Assembly (NCBI GenBank): GCA_910576385.1
Contig: CAJTIR010000003.1
Location: 62,001-126,000 of the forward strand
Length of the DNA: 64,000 nucleotides
Source: Lachnospiraceae bacterium
GTDB lineage: Bacteria; Bacillota; Clostridia; Lachnospirales; Lachnospiraceae
Direction of reading: 5' to 3'
The translations under genes were made by a program, and so were the position numbers. Numbering within the stretch: the first letter of the stretch is position 1; each line of letters opens with the position of its first letter. Of this stretch, positions 37,501-45,637 are shown in pieces. Under the pieces are notes generated by a model. That model had not been told where the DNA came from. It saw nothing but the letters and a program-made list of their open reading frames with translations, and did no database searches.

Positions 37501-37781
37501 TGAAGATACCAGTATTTACGAGTGATGAATTGGTGGAATTTGCCAAGGCATATGCAAAAGAACAAGAATGTGAAATTGACGATATGGGAATACTGGCACT
37601 TTATAATCGCATCAGTAATATTCAAAAGCTGGATGAAGCTACAACTTTGACAGAGGTAAAGGATATTATGGATGAAGCAATTAGAAGTGCAGATCGGGGA
37701 GGATTAAAAAAACTTTTTGGAAGAAAGAAATTCAGTCCCGAGGGGTATCTGTATCTGAGAGAGAAAGATTTTGAAGATTAA
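34563..37781 (+). CDS. Large TPR, tandem-repeat and AAA-ATPase protein of unknown function
   Basis: This is a ~1070-residue cytoplasmic protein. The N-terminal ~200 residues form TPR-type helices (KKDYITAADIADSINWRKV, CLKMGNLDEAREYYEEFLEV). An acidic region follows, then ten 15-16-residue repeats of the GYENYPSEEEAYVPQE type (residues ~420-576). A Gln/Glu/Tyr-rich linker leads to a C-terminal ATPase (~860-1075) with Walker A IMGGRGSGKTVLA and Walker B-like YLIIEKAGDI, ending near the FGRKKF segment. The start is uncertain: TTG 34563 fits the GAGGTGA site, GTG 34554 is the alternative. I do not recognise a function. The layout suggests a scaffold coupled to an AAA motor. Confidence 0.8.
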   Translation: MDKYEYKLKLEQLKNLVEKKDYITAADIADSINWRKVKSAATLCMVGEIYDRNKRYDDSYDILQMAYDRASVGRNILYRLTLVCLKMGNLDEAREYYEEFLEVAPYDNQKYILRYQIAKLSGAGLQEQIDILEEFKEREYTEEWAFELAYLYHRIRNSVRCVEVCDELVLYFGDGKYVEKALELKMLYQPLNEVQEEKYRQFKQEGPEVSSTEVSESDQVLQEVMQIPDITANTSRFNTSNLQAEIAKSMQQILEADNKEMVEDTMHNIKKIVEEIPYLQVPQEELTLEEEEPYSYIETDEEIDSSLRDDFREMLAEDWDGQYRMSIQGGDLREPQVNGQMRIEDVLAEWERTKQVAETIMATAQQRRLESVKARALQETREFRERLNHIIPKLEAGISPQELLAERYLQNLPKQNPLEEEYGEYPSEKEAYVPQEGYENYPQEEAYAPQGGYENYPSEEEAYVPQEGYENYPQEEAYVPQEGYENYPQEEAYVPQEGYENYPQEEVYVPQGGYENYPSEEETYVPQEGYENYPSEEEAYVPQEGYENYPSEEEAYVPQEGYENYPSEKKAYTPQQEAAIYQPSQEVDLSQEEYGEYVSQEDSEEILSEEEMFVSSEEYGRDIPQEGYEEYLQSDEEYIPQEEYENNLSEGLGEYQQSERIDISQGETAEYQQPEERYIQQEQVEEHSKSKQLYTSQEETDHYSKPQEEPVLEQITSWEEAAKILGEPMPEEYLKKIQRKKATEQKPSIEKSLPKPIDKTKQDPSMSLEKLIEQQTAEQTAEHEESDAEQYLESVFRAAKASREEKVSVPKIKIEVPEEHIRRLSEEQKEIFSYFVPVTGMEQQLCQVLEGALHRKGKDNSSSSGNILIMGGRGSGKTVLATDLIKVIKKSGRHPAGRVGKITGSSLNGKELNQLIKKIAGGYLIIEKAGDIAHETAIRLSLLMEQNTDGLLVIMEDTRAGIEKVLSQDVNFAKKFTERVKIPVFTSDELVEFAKAYAKEQECEIDDMGILALYNRISNIQKLDEATTLTEVKDIMDEAIRSADRGGLKKLFGRKKFSPEGYLYLREKDFED
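35823..36290 (+). repeat. Ten in-frame 45/48-bp coding repeats
   Basis: Ten units alternate between 15 residues (GYENYPQEEAYVPQE type) and 16 residues (GYENYPSEEEAYVPQE type). Several units are nearly identical in DNA, so expansion is recent. All lengths are multiples of three, so copy-number change alters length without breaking the frame. Confidence 0.9.
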
Positions 37782-37800
37782 GGGAACAGGAGTGAGAGGT

Positions 37801-39693
37801 ATGGAACATTTTTCAAAACTGGATATGTATTATTTGGGGCAGGGAACCCACTACGATATTTATAAAAAATTAGGGGCGCATCCCTGTACTGAGGATGGCG
37901 TTACAGGGGTGTATTTTGCAGTCTGGGCTCCAAATGCGCAAAAGGTTTCTGTGATCGGAACGTTTAATGGTTGGAAGGAAGATGCTGATGAGATGACCAG
38001 GCTAGAGCCGATGGGAGTGTATGAATTATTTGTGCCAAAGGCGTCAGTCGGTGATTTGTACAAGTTTTATATTGAGACGCCGGACGGCAGATCGCTTTAT
38101 AAGGCAGATCCTTATGCCAACTATGCGGAATTGCGTCCAGGTACAGCTTCCAGGATCACAGATATCAGCAATTTTAAATGGACGGATACGAAATGGATGG
38201 AAAAACGCAAGGCGTGCAAAGACGTGCATAGCCAGCCAATGGCAATATATGAAGTACATCCAGGTTCTTGGATGCGTCATCCTGGCAGAGAGGACGAGGG
38301 TTTTTATACTTATCGGGAACTGGCAAAGCGGCTCACAGAGTATGTACAAGAAATGGGTTACACTCATGTAGAATTGATGGGAATTTCAGAATATCCTTTT
38401 GACGGTTCCTGGGGCTATCAGGTGACAGGGTATTATGCGCCGACTTCCCGTTATGGGACGCCGGAAGATTTTGTCTATCTGGTAAATTATATGCATGAAC
38501 ATAATATAGGAGTGATTTTGGACTGGGTTCCAGCGCATTTTCCCAAGGATGCACATGGATTGGCAGAATTTGACGGCAGCAGTCTGTATGAATATGCAGA
38601 TCCAAGGAAGGGAGAGCATCCAGATTGGGGCACAAAGATTTTTGACTATGGTAAGACAGAGGTTAAGAATTTCTTGATTGGAAGCGCTTTGATGTGGATT
38701 GAGCACTACCATATAGACGGACTGCGGGTAGATGCTGTGGCTTCTATGCTTTATCTGGATTATGGAAAACAGGATGGCCAATGGGTGGCAAATGAATATG
38801 GCGGAAACAAAAATCTGGAAGCGATTGAGTTCTTCAAACATATCAATACTTTGATTTTGGGGAGGAACCCGGGGGCTGTAATGATTGCTGAGGAATCGAC
38901 TGCTTGGCCGCGAGTGACAGGAAAAGTGGAAGATGAAGGACTGAATTTCAGCTATAAATGGAATATGGGCTGGATGCATGATTTCCTTGATTATATGAAA
39001 TTGGATCCTTATTTTAGGAAGGACAACCATAATCGCATGACTTTTGCTATGAGCTATAATCACAGTGAGCAGTATATTCTGGTTTTATCTCATGATGAGG
39101 TTGTACATCTGAAATGTTCTATGATCAATAAAATGCCAGGATTAGGCAAAGATAAATTTGCCAATTTAAAGGTGGGTTATGGTTTTATGATCGGACATCC
39201 AGGCAAAAAGCTGCTGTTTATGGGTCAGGATTTTGGACAGCTTCGAGAGTGGAGTGAGGAGCGCGAACTGGATTGGTTTTTACTGCAGGAGCCAGAACAT
39301 CTACAACTACAGACTTATTTTAAGGATTTACTGCATCTATATAGAAAGTATCCTGTCATGTATGAAGCGGACAGCACAGTAGATAATTTTGAGTGGATCA
39401 ATGCAGACGATAATTTCCGCAGTGTGTTTAGTTTTGTGCGTAAGAGCAAAAATGGGAAAAATAATCTGTTGTTTATCTGTAATTTTACACCGATGGAGTG
39501 GGAAGATTATCGGGTTGGCGTGCCGTTGAAAAAACAGTATAAGCTGATCTTTAACAGTGATGAGAAAAAATATGGAGGAGAGGGTGTCAATCGTCCCTTG
39601 GTATATCGGGCTGTGAAGAAGGAATGTGATAACCGTCCATTTTCGTTCGCTTATCCGCTGCCAGCTTATGGTGTGGCAGTATTCCAGTACTAG
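37801..39693 (+). CDS. glgB: 1,4-alpha-glucan branching enzyme
   Basis: This 630-residue GH13 enzyme has an N-terminal carbohydrate-binding fold (VYFAVWAPNAQKVSVIGTFN). Its catalytic barrel carries the nucleophile Asp311 (DGLRVDAVASML), acid/base Glu364 (MIAEESTAWP) and the transition-state stabiliser in LSHDEVVH. The C-terminal all-beta domain ends PLPAYGVAVFQ. ATG 37801 follows AGGAG by eight bases. The enzyme introduces alpha-1,6 branches into glycogen. No other glycogen gene is adjacent, which is unusual for glg loci. It lies 19 bases after the AAA protein and may be co-transcribed with it. Confidence 0.95.
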   Translation: MEHFSKLDMYYLGQGTHYDIYKKLGAHPCTEDGVTGVYFAVWAPNAQKVSVIGTFNGWKEDADEMTRLEPMGVYELFVPKASVGDLYKFYIETPDGRSLYKADPYANYAELRPGTASRITDISNFKWTDTKWMEKRKACKDVHSQPMAIYEVHPGSWMRHPGREDEGFYTYRELAKRLTEYVQEMGYTHVELMGISEYPFDGSWGYQVTGYYAPTSRYGTPEDFVYLVNYMHEHNIGVILDWVPAHFPKDAHGLAEFDGSSLYEYADPRKGEHPDWGTKIFDYGKTEVKNFLIGSALMWIEHYHIDGLRVDAVASMLYLDYGKQDGQWVANEYGGNKNLEAIEFFKHINTLILGRNPGAVMIAEESTAWPRVTGKVEDEGLNFSYKWNMGWMHDFLDYMKLDPYFRKDNHNRMTFAMSYNHSEQYILVLSHDEVVHLKCSMINKMPGLGKDKFANLKVGYGFMIGHPGKKLLFMGQDFGQLREWSEERELDWFLLQEPEHLQLQTYFKDLLHLYRKYPVMYEADSTVDNFEWINADDNFRSVFSFVRKSKNGKNNLLFICNFTPMEWEDYRVGVPLKKQYKLIFNSDEKKYGGEGVNRPLVYRAVKKECDNRPFSFAYPLPAYGVAVFQY

Positions 39694-39788
39694 GATTGAC
39701 TTGCAAAAGAGATTTTCAATAATTATATCCATTGTGATTGTGAAATGGGAAATATCATCTCATCTTGAATAGATTGTCAGAATATCAA

Positions 39789-39821
39789 AACTGCCGGAGG
39801 AGCTTGTTTCTTCCGGCAGTT
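39789..39821. terminator. Bidirectional terminator between glgB and cbiK
   Basis: AACTGCCGGA (39789-39798) and TCCGGCAGTT (39812-39821) form a perfect 10-bp stem between convergent genes, flanked by A- and T-rich sequence. A second hairpin, AAGTACCC/GGGTACTT (about 39833-39852), overlaps the cbiK stop. Confidence 0.75.
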
Positions 39822-39840
39822 ATATTATCACAAGTACCCC

Positions 39841-40638
39841 TTAGAGGGTACTTGCCTGTATTTCTGCTTTTTTTAGGTGATTCAGATAAATGTCTCGGAT
39901 TTCCTTATATTCACCCAGTCCTCTTAGATGGCAGATTACCTCATACCCAGCAGTTTCAAACAGGGATTTCCAGGAATTGGGGGAATCACCTGCCATATCA
40001 TTGTTGGCGTGATCGCCGGCTACTAACATAAACGGAATTAAGTGTACACGTTTGGCAGAAGTTTTTTTGACCTGACGAATTAAGGTGTCTAAGTCTGGAT
40101 AAGCTTCTACCGTTCCCATAAAAATATTGGCATGTCCCATTTCTTTGAGCATATAATCCAGAGCAGCATAGACAGAATTGGCATAGTGAGTGGTTCCATG
40201 TCCCATAAATACAATGGCATCCTCACGGGATATCTCTGAATATTCGGAGAGAACAGCCGTTAGGACAGCTTTCTGGTCATCTGTGCTGCTAAGCAGGGGG
40301 CAGCCAAAGAGAAGAGACAGGGTAGGGGGAGCTTGTTTTTGTATGGTGCGAATCATTACTTCATTTTCTATACCATTGATTAGATGGGTGGGCTGAACGA
40401 TCAATTGTTCCATACCATCAGAGACAATTTCTGACATAGCCTCCTCCAAAGAGGGAAGATATAGATGATCTCTGTTTTTTAAAATGCGAAGAATCATTTT
40501 ACTGGTCCATGCCTGATAAATATGATAATTGGGATATAAATCTGTGACATCTGCCACTATTTTGTCAATGGTTTTTACTTTGCTGTCTAAATAGCTGGTG
40601 CCGAAACTGACCAGCAAAATACCTTTTTTAGGTGTCAT
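39841..40638 (-). CDS. cbiK: Anaerobic sirohydrochlorin cobaltochelatase
   Basis: This 265-residue enzyme inserts Co2+ into sirohydrochlorin in the oxygen-independent cobalamin pathway. Typical motifs are KGILLVSFGTSY at the N-terminus, VQPTHLINGIENEVM, the metal-site His in VFMGHGTTHYANSVY, and the second in PFMLVAGDHANNDMAGD. AAGGAG precedes the start on the minus strand. A clear promoter with an inverted repeat lies upstream at 40703-40768. I found no cobalamin riboswitch in the leader. No other cob/cbi gene is nearby, so it is a detached pathway gene. Confidence 0.93.
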   Translation of the reverse strand: MTPKKGILLVSFGTSYLDSKVKTIDKIVADVTDLYPNYHIYQAWTSKMILRILKNRDHLYLPSLEEAMSEIVSDGMEQLIVQPTHLINGIENEVMIRTIQKQAPPTLSLLFGCPLLSSTDDQKAVLTAVLSEYSEISREDAIVFMGHGTTHYANSVYAALDYMLKEMGHANIFMGTVEAYPDLDTLIRQVKKTSAKRVHLIPFMLVAGDHANNDMAGDSPNSWKSLFETAGYEVICHLRGLGEYKEIRDIYLNHLKKAEIQASTL

Positions 40639-40702
40639 AAAATACTCCTTTTTTTATTTTTAGATGTGCTGGTAAGCAGCTTGCGTAAAACGATCTCAAT
40701 CT

Positions 40703-40768
40703 TATATGTATAAAGATCATGATTATTATACAGCAGAGGAGGAGAAAATTCAAAACTTTATACATATA
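40703..40768 (-). promoter_or_regulatory. cbiK promoter bracketed by a 13-bp inverted repeat
   Basis: On the minus strand, TTGAAT (40753-40748), 17-base spacer, TATAAT (40730-40725). A perfect inverted repeat, TATATGTATAAAG (40703-40715) and CTTTATACATATA (40756-40768), flanks it, one arm just downstream of the expected start and one just upstream of -35. This is operator-like and may mediate metal- or cofactor-responsive control (inference). Confidence 0.65.
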
Positions 40769-41068
40769 GGCGCATAGTAATATGAATTTTTTGTAATATG
40801 AATGAAAATGCTCTTTCTAAAACGTCTATGGCAAAACATTTTTAAATGTGCTATACTGGACAGCAGTGTACTTGGAAGAATATGGATATCCTAATATTTG
40901 CCTGAAATTTATTGATACTATAAATGTATAAGGAATCTAATAGGAAATGTTATCACATTTATATACAAGGAAAAATAATCTGACAGAATAACGAGTGTCT
41001 GGAGCACGCAGTAGCATAACCGAAAATCAGGCATATAGTATAGGGATAGAAAAAATGGGAGAATAACT

Positions 41069-41749
41069 GTGGATCGTAAACAGGAAATATTTTTCAGGAA
41101 TCCTGAACAGAATATGTCTAAAGTGCCTTTTTATATGGCATATCCCATGCAGACCGTATATATGGAGGAGCTGGAATATGCCAGGGATTTAGAAAAATTA
41201 AAGGGCATGTATCCCAAAGAAGTTCGTTCTATCCAGGAAATGGTGGAGGATGAATGTGATAAAATGGAGTACGAAGGAAGTTTAATGTTCGATGAATATC
41301 CTGATCGAGTGATGATAAGCCAAATTGTAAAGCGGATTTATGATACCGCAACAGAGGGCCAGAAGGATATTCAGAAATTTGAAGTAGAACAGAGTGATAT
41401 GGGATTATATGAGAGAGAACAATATGAGGAAGGCGCCTATCAAGAAGCAGATATGCAGGCAGAAGAGATTCCGTTAGAAGGAAATTTGGTAGCACAAAGG
41501 GGGCCAGGTTGGGGACCAGGAAGGCCGCCCGGACCAGGCTGGGGACCAGGAAGGCCGCCCGGACCACCGCCAGGGCCAGGCTGGGGACCAGGAAGGCCGC
41601 CCGGACCACCGCCAGGGCCAGGCTGGGGACCAGGAAGGCCGCCCGGACCGCCAAAGAATAATGGATTGAATAATCTTATCGAAGTATTGTTGTTTAACGA
41701 GATGTATCAGCGTCGGTGCAGGCATAGAAGATGCCGCCGTTGGTGGTAA
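41069..41749 (+). CDS. Gly-Pro-Trp repeat protein with Arg-rich tail, function unknown
   Basis: This 226-residue protein starts at a GTG behind GGGAGAA. Residues 1-145 are soluble and acidic, with QTVYMEELEYARDLEKLKGM and MISQIVKRIYDTA. Residues ~147-194 are four GPGWGPGRPPGP-type repeats, very GC-rich at the DNA level. The last residues are RRCRHRRCRRWW. There is no signal peptide or membrane helix. The composition recalls spore-coat or cell-wall-associated proteins, but no family assignment is possible. A 430-base gap precedes it; upstream I see only a weak TATACT box near 40851 and the palindrome ACATTT-TT-AAATGT. Confidence 0.8.
   Translation: MDRKQEIFFRNPEQNMSKVPFYMAYPMQTVYMEELEYARDLEKLKGMYPKEVRSIQEMVEDECDKMEYEGSLMFDEYPDRVMISQIVKRIYDTATEGQKDIQKFEVEQSDMGLYEREQYEEGAYQEADMQAEEIPLEGNLVAQRGPGWGPGRPPGPGWGPGRPPGPPPGPGWGPGRPPGPPPGPGWGPGRPPGPPKNNGLNNLIEVLLFNEMYQRRCRHRRCRRWW
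41505..41650 (+). repeat. GC-rich coding repeats in the Gly-Pro-Trp protein
   Basis: Units built on GGACCAGGAAGGCCGCCC recur four times, the last two as exact 48-bp copies. The GC content is sharply above the surroundings. Repeat number is likely variable. Confidence 0.85.
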
Positions 41750-41777
41750 GGCTGCAGAGAAATAGAAGGGTTTACTT

Positions 41778-42947
41778 ATGAAAGAATTAGAGGAACTATT
41801 ATATAAATATTTAGATAAAGGGTTGGTTCAGCTTATAATCAGTAATCCCAGAACCCAGGCGGAGGCTGTAAAAATCAGTCTCCGTCCGGTGTTGCTAAAA
41901 GGAAAATTGATTTTTCAGGCAAGCGCCCAACTAGATAAAAAAATTTTTCATTATAATTTCGACAAACAGGAAGCTGTGGAGTCTGTACTAAAATGGATGG
42001 ACAGTTATCGCCAGCTTGAAATTTTTTCTGAAATGGGACAAGCAACTGTTTTAATCAGCAAAAAGGGAAAGATCACAATCAAAGAGAAAAAAAGCACAAT
42101 TTGTGTAAAAAATGGAGATTTATCCCATAATAGAAAGAAGAAATATATTCTTGATCCGCAGCAGAAGGTTCCATTTTTAATAGATCTTGGAGTACAGACA
42201 AAGGAGGGGAAGATTGTTCATGCCAAGTATGATAAGTTTCGGCAGATCAATCGTTTTCTAGAATTTATTGCAGACATTTTGCCCAAGCTTCCCAAAGACC
42301 GCGAAGTGACAATCATAGATTTTGGTTGTGGGAAATCTTATCTTACGTTTGCTATGTATCACTATTTAAAAGAATTAAGGGGTTATCAAGTGCATATGAT
42401 TGGCTTGGATTTAAAGGAAGATGTGATCAATCACTGTCGGGAGCTAGCTCAAAAGTATGGTTATCAGGGATTGGATTTTTATGTGGGAGATATTGCAGGA
42501 TATGAAGGTGTAGGACAGGTGGATATGGTGGTAACGCTCCATGCCTGTGATACGGCGACAGATTATGCTTTGGACAAGGCGATTCGCTGGGGAGCACAAG
42601 TAATTCTTTCTGTTCCCTGTTGTCAGCATGAGTTGAATGCACAGATAAAAAATGATCTTTTAGCTCCCATTTTACAATATGGATTGATCAAAGAACGAAT
42701 GGCAGCATTATTCACAGATGCTCTTCGTGCTCAGATTCTGGAGAGTAAAGGCTATCAGGTGCAGATCTTAGAATTTATTGATATGGAACATACACCAAAG
42801 AATATATTGATCCGTGCAGTAAAAAGTGAAAGAGAAAAAAAGAGTGAGGAATGGCGCAGAGTGATGGATTTTCTGCAGGTGACGCCTACACTGGCTGCAT
42901 TACAGGATGGAAAGGAAGACAGACAGGATGCGAAAAGGTTTGATTAA
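41778..42947 (+). CDS. SAM-dependent methyltransferase (Methyltransf_32 type)
   Basis: This 389-residue cytoplasmic protein has an N-terminal ~130-residue domain, then a class I methyltransferase fold. Motif I is TIIDFGCGKSYLTFAMYHYL, followed by an acidic motif II (GLDLKEDVINHCRELA), VTLHACDTATDYALDKAI, and the substrate motif VPCCQHELN. The family includes proteins proposed to modify RNA; the substrate here is unknown. The last 20 bases overlap the next gene's start, giving translational coupling. Confidence 0.87.
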   Translation: MKELEELLYKYLDKGLVQLIISNPRTQAEAVKISLRPVLLKGKLIFQASAQLDKKIFHYNFDKQEAVESVLKWMDSYRQLEIFSEMGQATVLISKKGKITIKEKKSTICVKNGDLSHNRKKKYILDPQQKVPFLIDLGVQTKEGKIVHAKYDKFRQINRFLEFIADILPKLPKDREVTIIDFGCGKSYLTFAMYHYLKELRGYQVHMIGLDLKEDVINHCRELAQKYGYQGLDFYVGDIAGYEGVGQVDMVVTLHACDTATDYALDKAIRWGAQVILSVPCCQHELNAQIKNDLLAPILQYGLIKERMAALFTDALRAQILESKGYQVQILEFIDMEHTPKNILIRAVKSEREKKSEEWRRVMDFLQVTPTLAALQDGKEDRQDAKRFD

Positions 42948-45459
42948 GATTGTGGTATTGGTTTTTGTTGCAATAGCTACTATAGCAGTGATGGGACTTT
43001 TAGATCATCAAAGTGGATTTGATCTTACATCTGAGATGGCTCCAGCAACGCTGCCAGTGGTTTATTTGCAGAGAGATAATGAGAAAATCAACGAGCTTTA
43101 TGGGTATTGCCAAGAAATGGACGGCACAGCAATGCGTGATACCATTACACCCCTGCAGGCAGAGTTGACGTTGCCAATCGTAGTCAAAACTTATGAGAAT
43201 CAGATTGAAGGAATTGCCTATGAAGTGCGTTCTATGGATATGCAGCGTTTGATTGAAAATGGAGAAGCTGATGATTTTTCAGAGGAAAATGGAGAGATTC
43301 ATGCAGAATTGCAGTTTGAAAATATATTAGAAGAAGATCTGGAGTATGTGCTAGTGCTTATTGTAAACAGTGGTGACAAACCTGTGTATTATTACACCAG
43401 AATGATGCGGGAGAAGGAGTATTTTGTAGAAGAATCTTTGAATTTTGTGATGGATTTTCATGAAAAGACCTTTGATAAGGCAAGATCTGGTGAACTTGCC
43501 ACGTATCTGGAACCCAACAATCAGGCCGATAATACTACACTACAAAGAGTAACCATTCATTCTAGTCTCTCTCAGATAAGTTGGGGAGATTTTGAGGGCA
43601 AACAACTGGAATTGCCTGTTCCCTCCATCAAAGAGATGGGCAGTTCTTATAATACCATTGTACTTCAATATGTAGTGACTTCTACTGGAGACAATGGTGA
43701 GGTGGAGTATTATAATGTGGAAGAATACTATCGGGTACGTTATAACAATAGTATTAATAGGATGTCTCTGCTGAATTATGAACGTAATATGAACCAGATC
43801 TTTCGAGGAGAAAACAGCACTGTGGACAAAAATAAGCTGCTGTTAGGAATCCGTTCTTCTGATGTAAAATATATGACAAATGAAAAAGGGAATATCATTG
43901 CTTTTGTCCAGGAGGGGGAATTGTGGAGTTATCATGGCGACAGCCATCAGTTATTTCAGGTATACAGTTTCCGCAGTCCAGAAGGAGTTTCCCCAAGAGA
44001 AAATAATAACCAGCATCAGATTCAGATTATGCGAATCAATGAGGCAGGGAGCTTGGATTTTGTCGTATATGGCTATATGAATCGCGGACGCCATGAAGGG
44101 CAGTCTGGAATTGGAGTGTATCACTATGACAGTGTTGGAAATACGGTGGAAGAGGAATTGTTTCTGCCCTCCGATCGTTCTTATGAGATGCTAAAGGCCG
44201 ATTGGGGAAAGGCATTTTATGTCAATGATGAAAATGTTTTTTATTTGCTGGCAGATGGACAGTTGTACCGGATTGATTTGTACAATCATGAGGCGGAGCC
44301 AGTGATTGAGGATCTAAGTCCAGGGGGCTATGCCGTTTCTGAGAATGGGCGTTATATTGCCTGGCAGGATGGAAAAGACGCCAGCAGTGCTCAATCACTT
44401 AAAGTTATGGATCTGGAGGGAGAAGCCACGTGGACCATCGAGGGCAGTGAAGAGGAATATTTAAGGCCTGTAGGCTTTGTGGAGAGTGATTTTGTCTATG
44501 GGACGGCGAGAGCTGGTGAAGTGATAGCAGATACAGCAGGGAATATTAGATTTCCAATGTATAAGATAACCATTGTGGATAAAAACTCAAATATAATCAA
44601 GGAATACCAAAAGGATGGTTATTATATTTCCAATGCTTATGTGGAACAGGAGACAATATTTCTAGATCGGGAGAGCCGTATAGGAAATAGTTATATGCCG
44701 GCAGAACAAGATACCATAAAGAATCAGCAAATGGAATCTACACGTTTGATTACGATTGGCAGCAGCAGTTCAGAGAAAAAGCAGACGCAGGTAGAGCTGA
44801 CGCTTGCGGGGGCTAAGGTAGAGGAGAGTAAGCAGCCGTTAGTTAAGGTTCCAAAAGAAGTGGTGATTGATAAAAAGAGAACCGTAAATTTAGATACCGA
44901 CAAGAAACGGGAGTACTATTATGTCTTCAGTGCAGGGAAAATATTGATGTCTACACCATCGATTATGGGTGCGATTCTCTGTGCAGATGAAAATATGGGA
45001 GTGGTGATCGGGCCACAACAGAAATATATCTGGTGCAGGGGCAGAAAAACAACACAGCCAATGATTGGCTCTGGGACGATAGATACAACTGGAATTAGTG
45101 AAAATTCTGTGGCTCGTTGTCTGACATATTTGTTGAAGACAGAAGAAGTGAGTATTGATGTAGAGGCTCTTCTTGTGCGGGGAGAAACTCCCAGACAGAT
45201 CTTGACGGAGGCTTTGGATGGTAAGCAGGTGATTGATCTTTCTGGGTGCAGTGTAAGCCAGGTTTTATATTATGTCAATTTAGGGGCGCCAGTATTTGCT
45301 ATGGTAGAAGATCAGGCTGTATTGATTATTGGATATGATGAACACAATACTATTTTATATCAGCCAATGGAGAACAGTGCCAGGAAAATGGGCCTTCAAG
45401 ACAGTGATACCTTCTTTGGAGAGTCAGGTAATGTGTTCCTGGGATATCTGGAAAAGTAA
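42928..45459 (+). CDS. Surface-anchored protein with beta-propeller-like and C39-like regions
   Basis: This 843-residue protein has an N-terminal signal anchor (GLIKIVVLVFVAIATIAVMG) and the rest is predicted outside the membrane. The middle (~300-640) has WD40-like strands (YAVSENGRYIAWQDGKDASS, FLPSDRSYEMLKADWG). The C-terminal ~120 residues resemble a C39-type cysteine peptidase fold (VLYYVNLGAPVFAMV, then VLIIGYDEHNTILYQP). The expected His before the strand is replaced (EDQAVLIIGYD), so it is probably inactive. ATG 42928 with AAAGGAAG upstream is chosen over ATG 42907. Function unknown. Confidence 0.78.
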   Translation: MRKGLIKIVVLVFVAIATIAVMGLLDHQSGFDLTSEMAPATLPVVYLQRDNEKINELYGYCQEMDGTAMRDTITPLQAELTLPIVVKTYENQIEGIAYEVRSMDMQRLIENGEADDFSEENGEIHAELQFENILEEDLEYVLVLIVNSGDKPVYYYTRMMREKEYFVEESLNFVMDFHEKTFDKARSGELATYLEPNNQADNTTLQRVTIHSSLSQISWGDFEGKQLELPVPSIKEMGSSYNTIVLQYVVTSTGDNGEVEYYNVEEYYRVRYNNSINRMSLLNYERNMNQIFRGENSTVDKNKLLLGIRSSDVKYMTNEKGNIIAFVQEGELWSYHGDSHQLFQVYSFRSPEGVSPRENNNQHQIQIMRINEAGSLDFVVYGYMNRGRHEGQSGIGVYHYDSVGNTVEEELFLPSDRSYEMLKADWGKAFYVNDENVFYLLADGQLYRIDLYNHEAEPVIEDLSPGGYAVSENGRYIAWQDGKDASSAQSLKVMDLEGEATWTIEGSEEEYLRPVGFVESDFVYGTARAGEVIADTAGNIRFPMYKITIVDKNSNIIKEYQKDGYYISNAYVEQETIFLDRESRIGNSYMPAEQDTIKNQQMESTRLITIGSSSSEKKQTQVELTLAGAKVEESKQPLVKVPKEVVIDKKRTVNLDTDKKREYYYVFSAGKILMSTPSIMGAILCADENMGVVIGPQQKYIWCRGRKTTQPMIGSGTIDTTGISENSVARCLTYLLKTEEVSIDVEALLVRGETPRQILTEALDGKQVIDLSGCSVSQVLYYVNLGAPVFAMVEDQAVLIIGYDEHNTILYQPMENSARKMGLQDSDTFFGESGNVFLGYLEK

Positions 45460-45523
45460 AAAATATGTCACTGAGAGCAGCATCAATCTAAATATATTTT
45501 TCAGGGGTTCTGGGTAGTTACCA

Positions 45524-45551
45524 TAAAGTTTTTGCGGATTGTTACCGAAAT
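45524..45551 (+). promoter_or_regulatory. Sigma-D (sigma-28)-like flagellar promoter
   Basis: TAAAGTTT (45524-45531) matches the sigma-28 -35 element fully. After 12 bases, ACCGAAAT (45544-45551) resembles GCCGATAA. Spacing is one base over the usual 11. It lies 86 bases before the DUF6240 gene. Confidence 0.6.
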
Positions 45552-45637
45552 ACTTAAGGACAGAAGAAGCTAGTTGGTTATATGATACCAGAAAGTTTCG
45601 GGACGGAAGTAGGTATAGAGGATAACGAGGCGCAGAT

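Noticed and set aside
40639-41068. Cobalamin riboswitch upstream of cbiK
   Set aside because: No B12-box or other conserved core was seen; the region contains a promoter and a short inverted repeat instead.
41229-41654. Antisense open frame across the Gly-Pro repeats
   Set aside because: It is a by-product of GC-rich repeats without stop codons, and no start signal is present.
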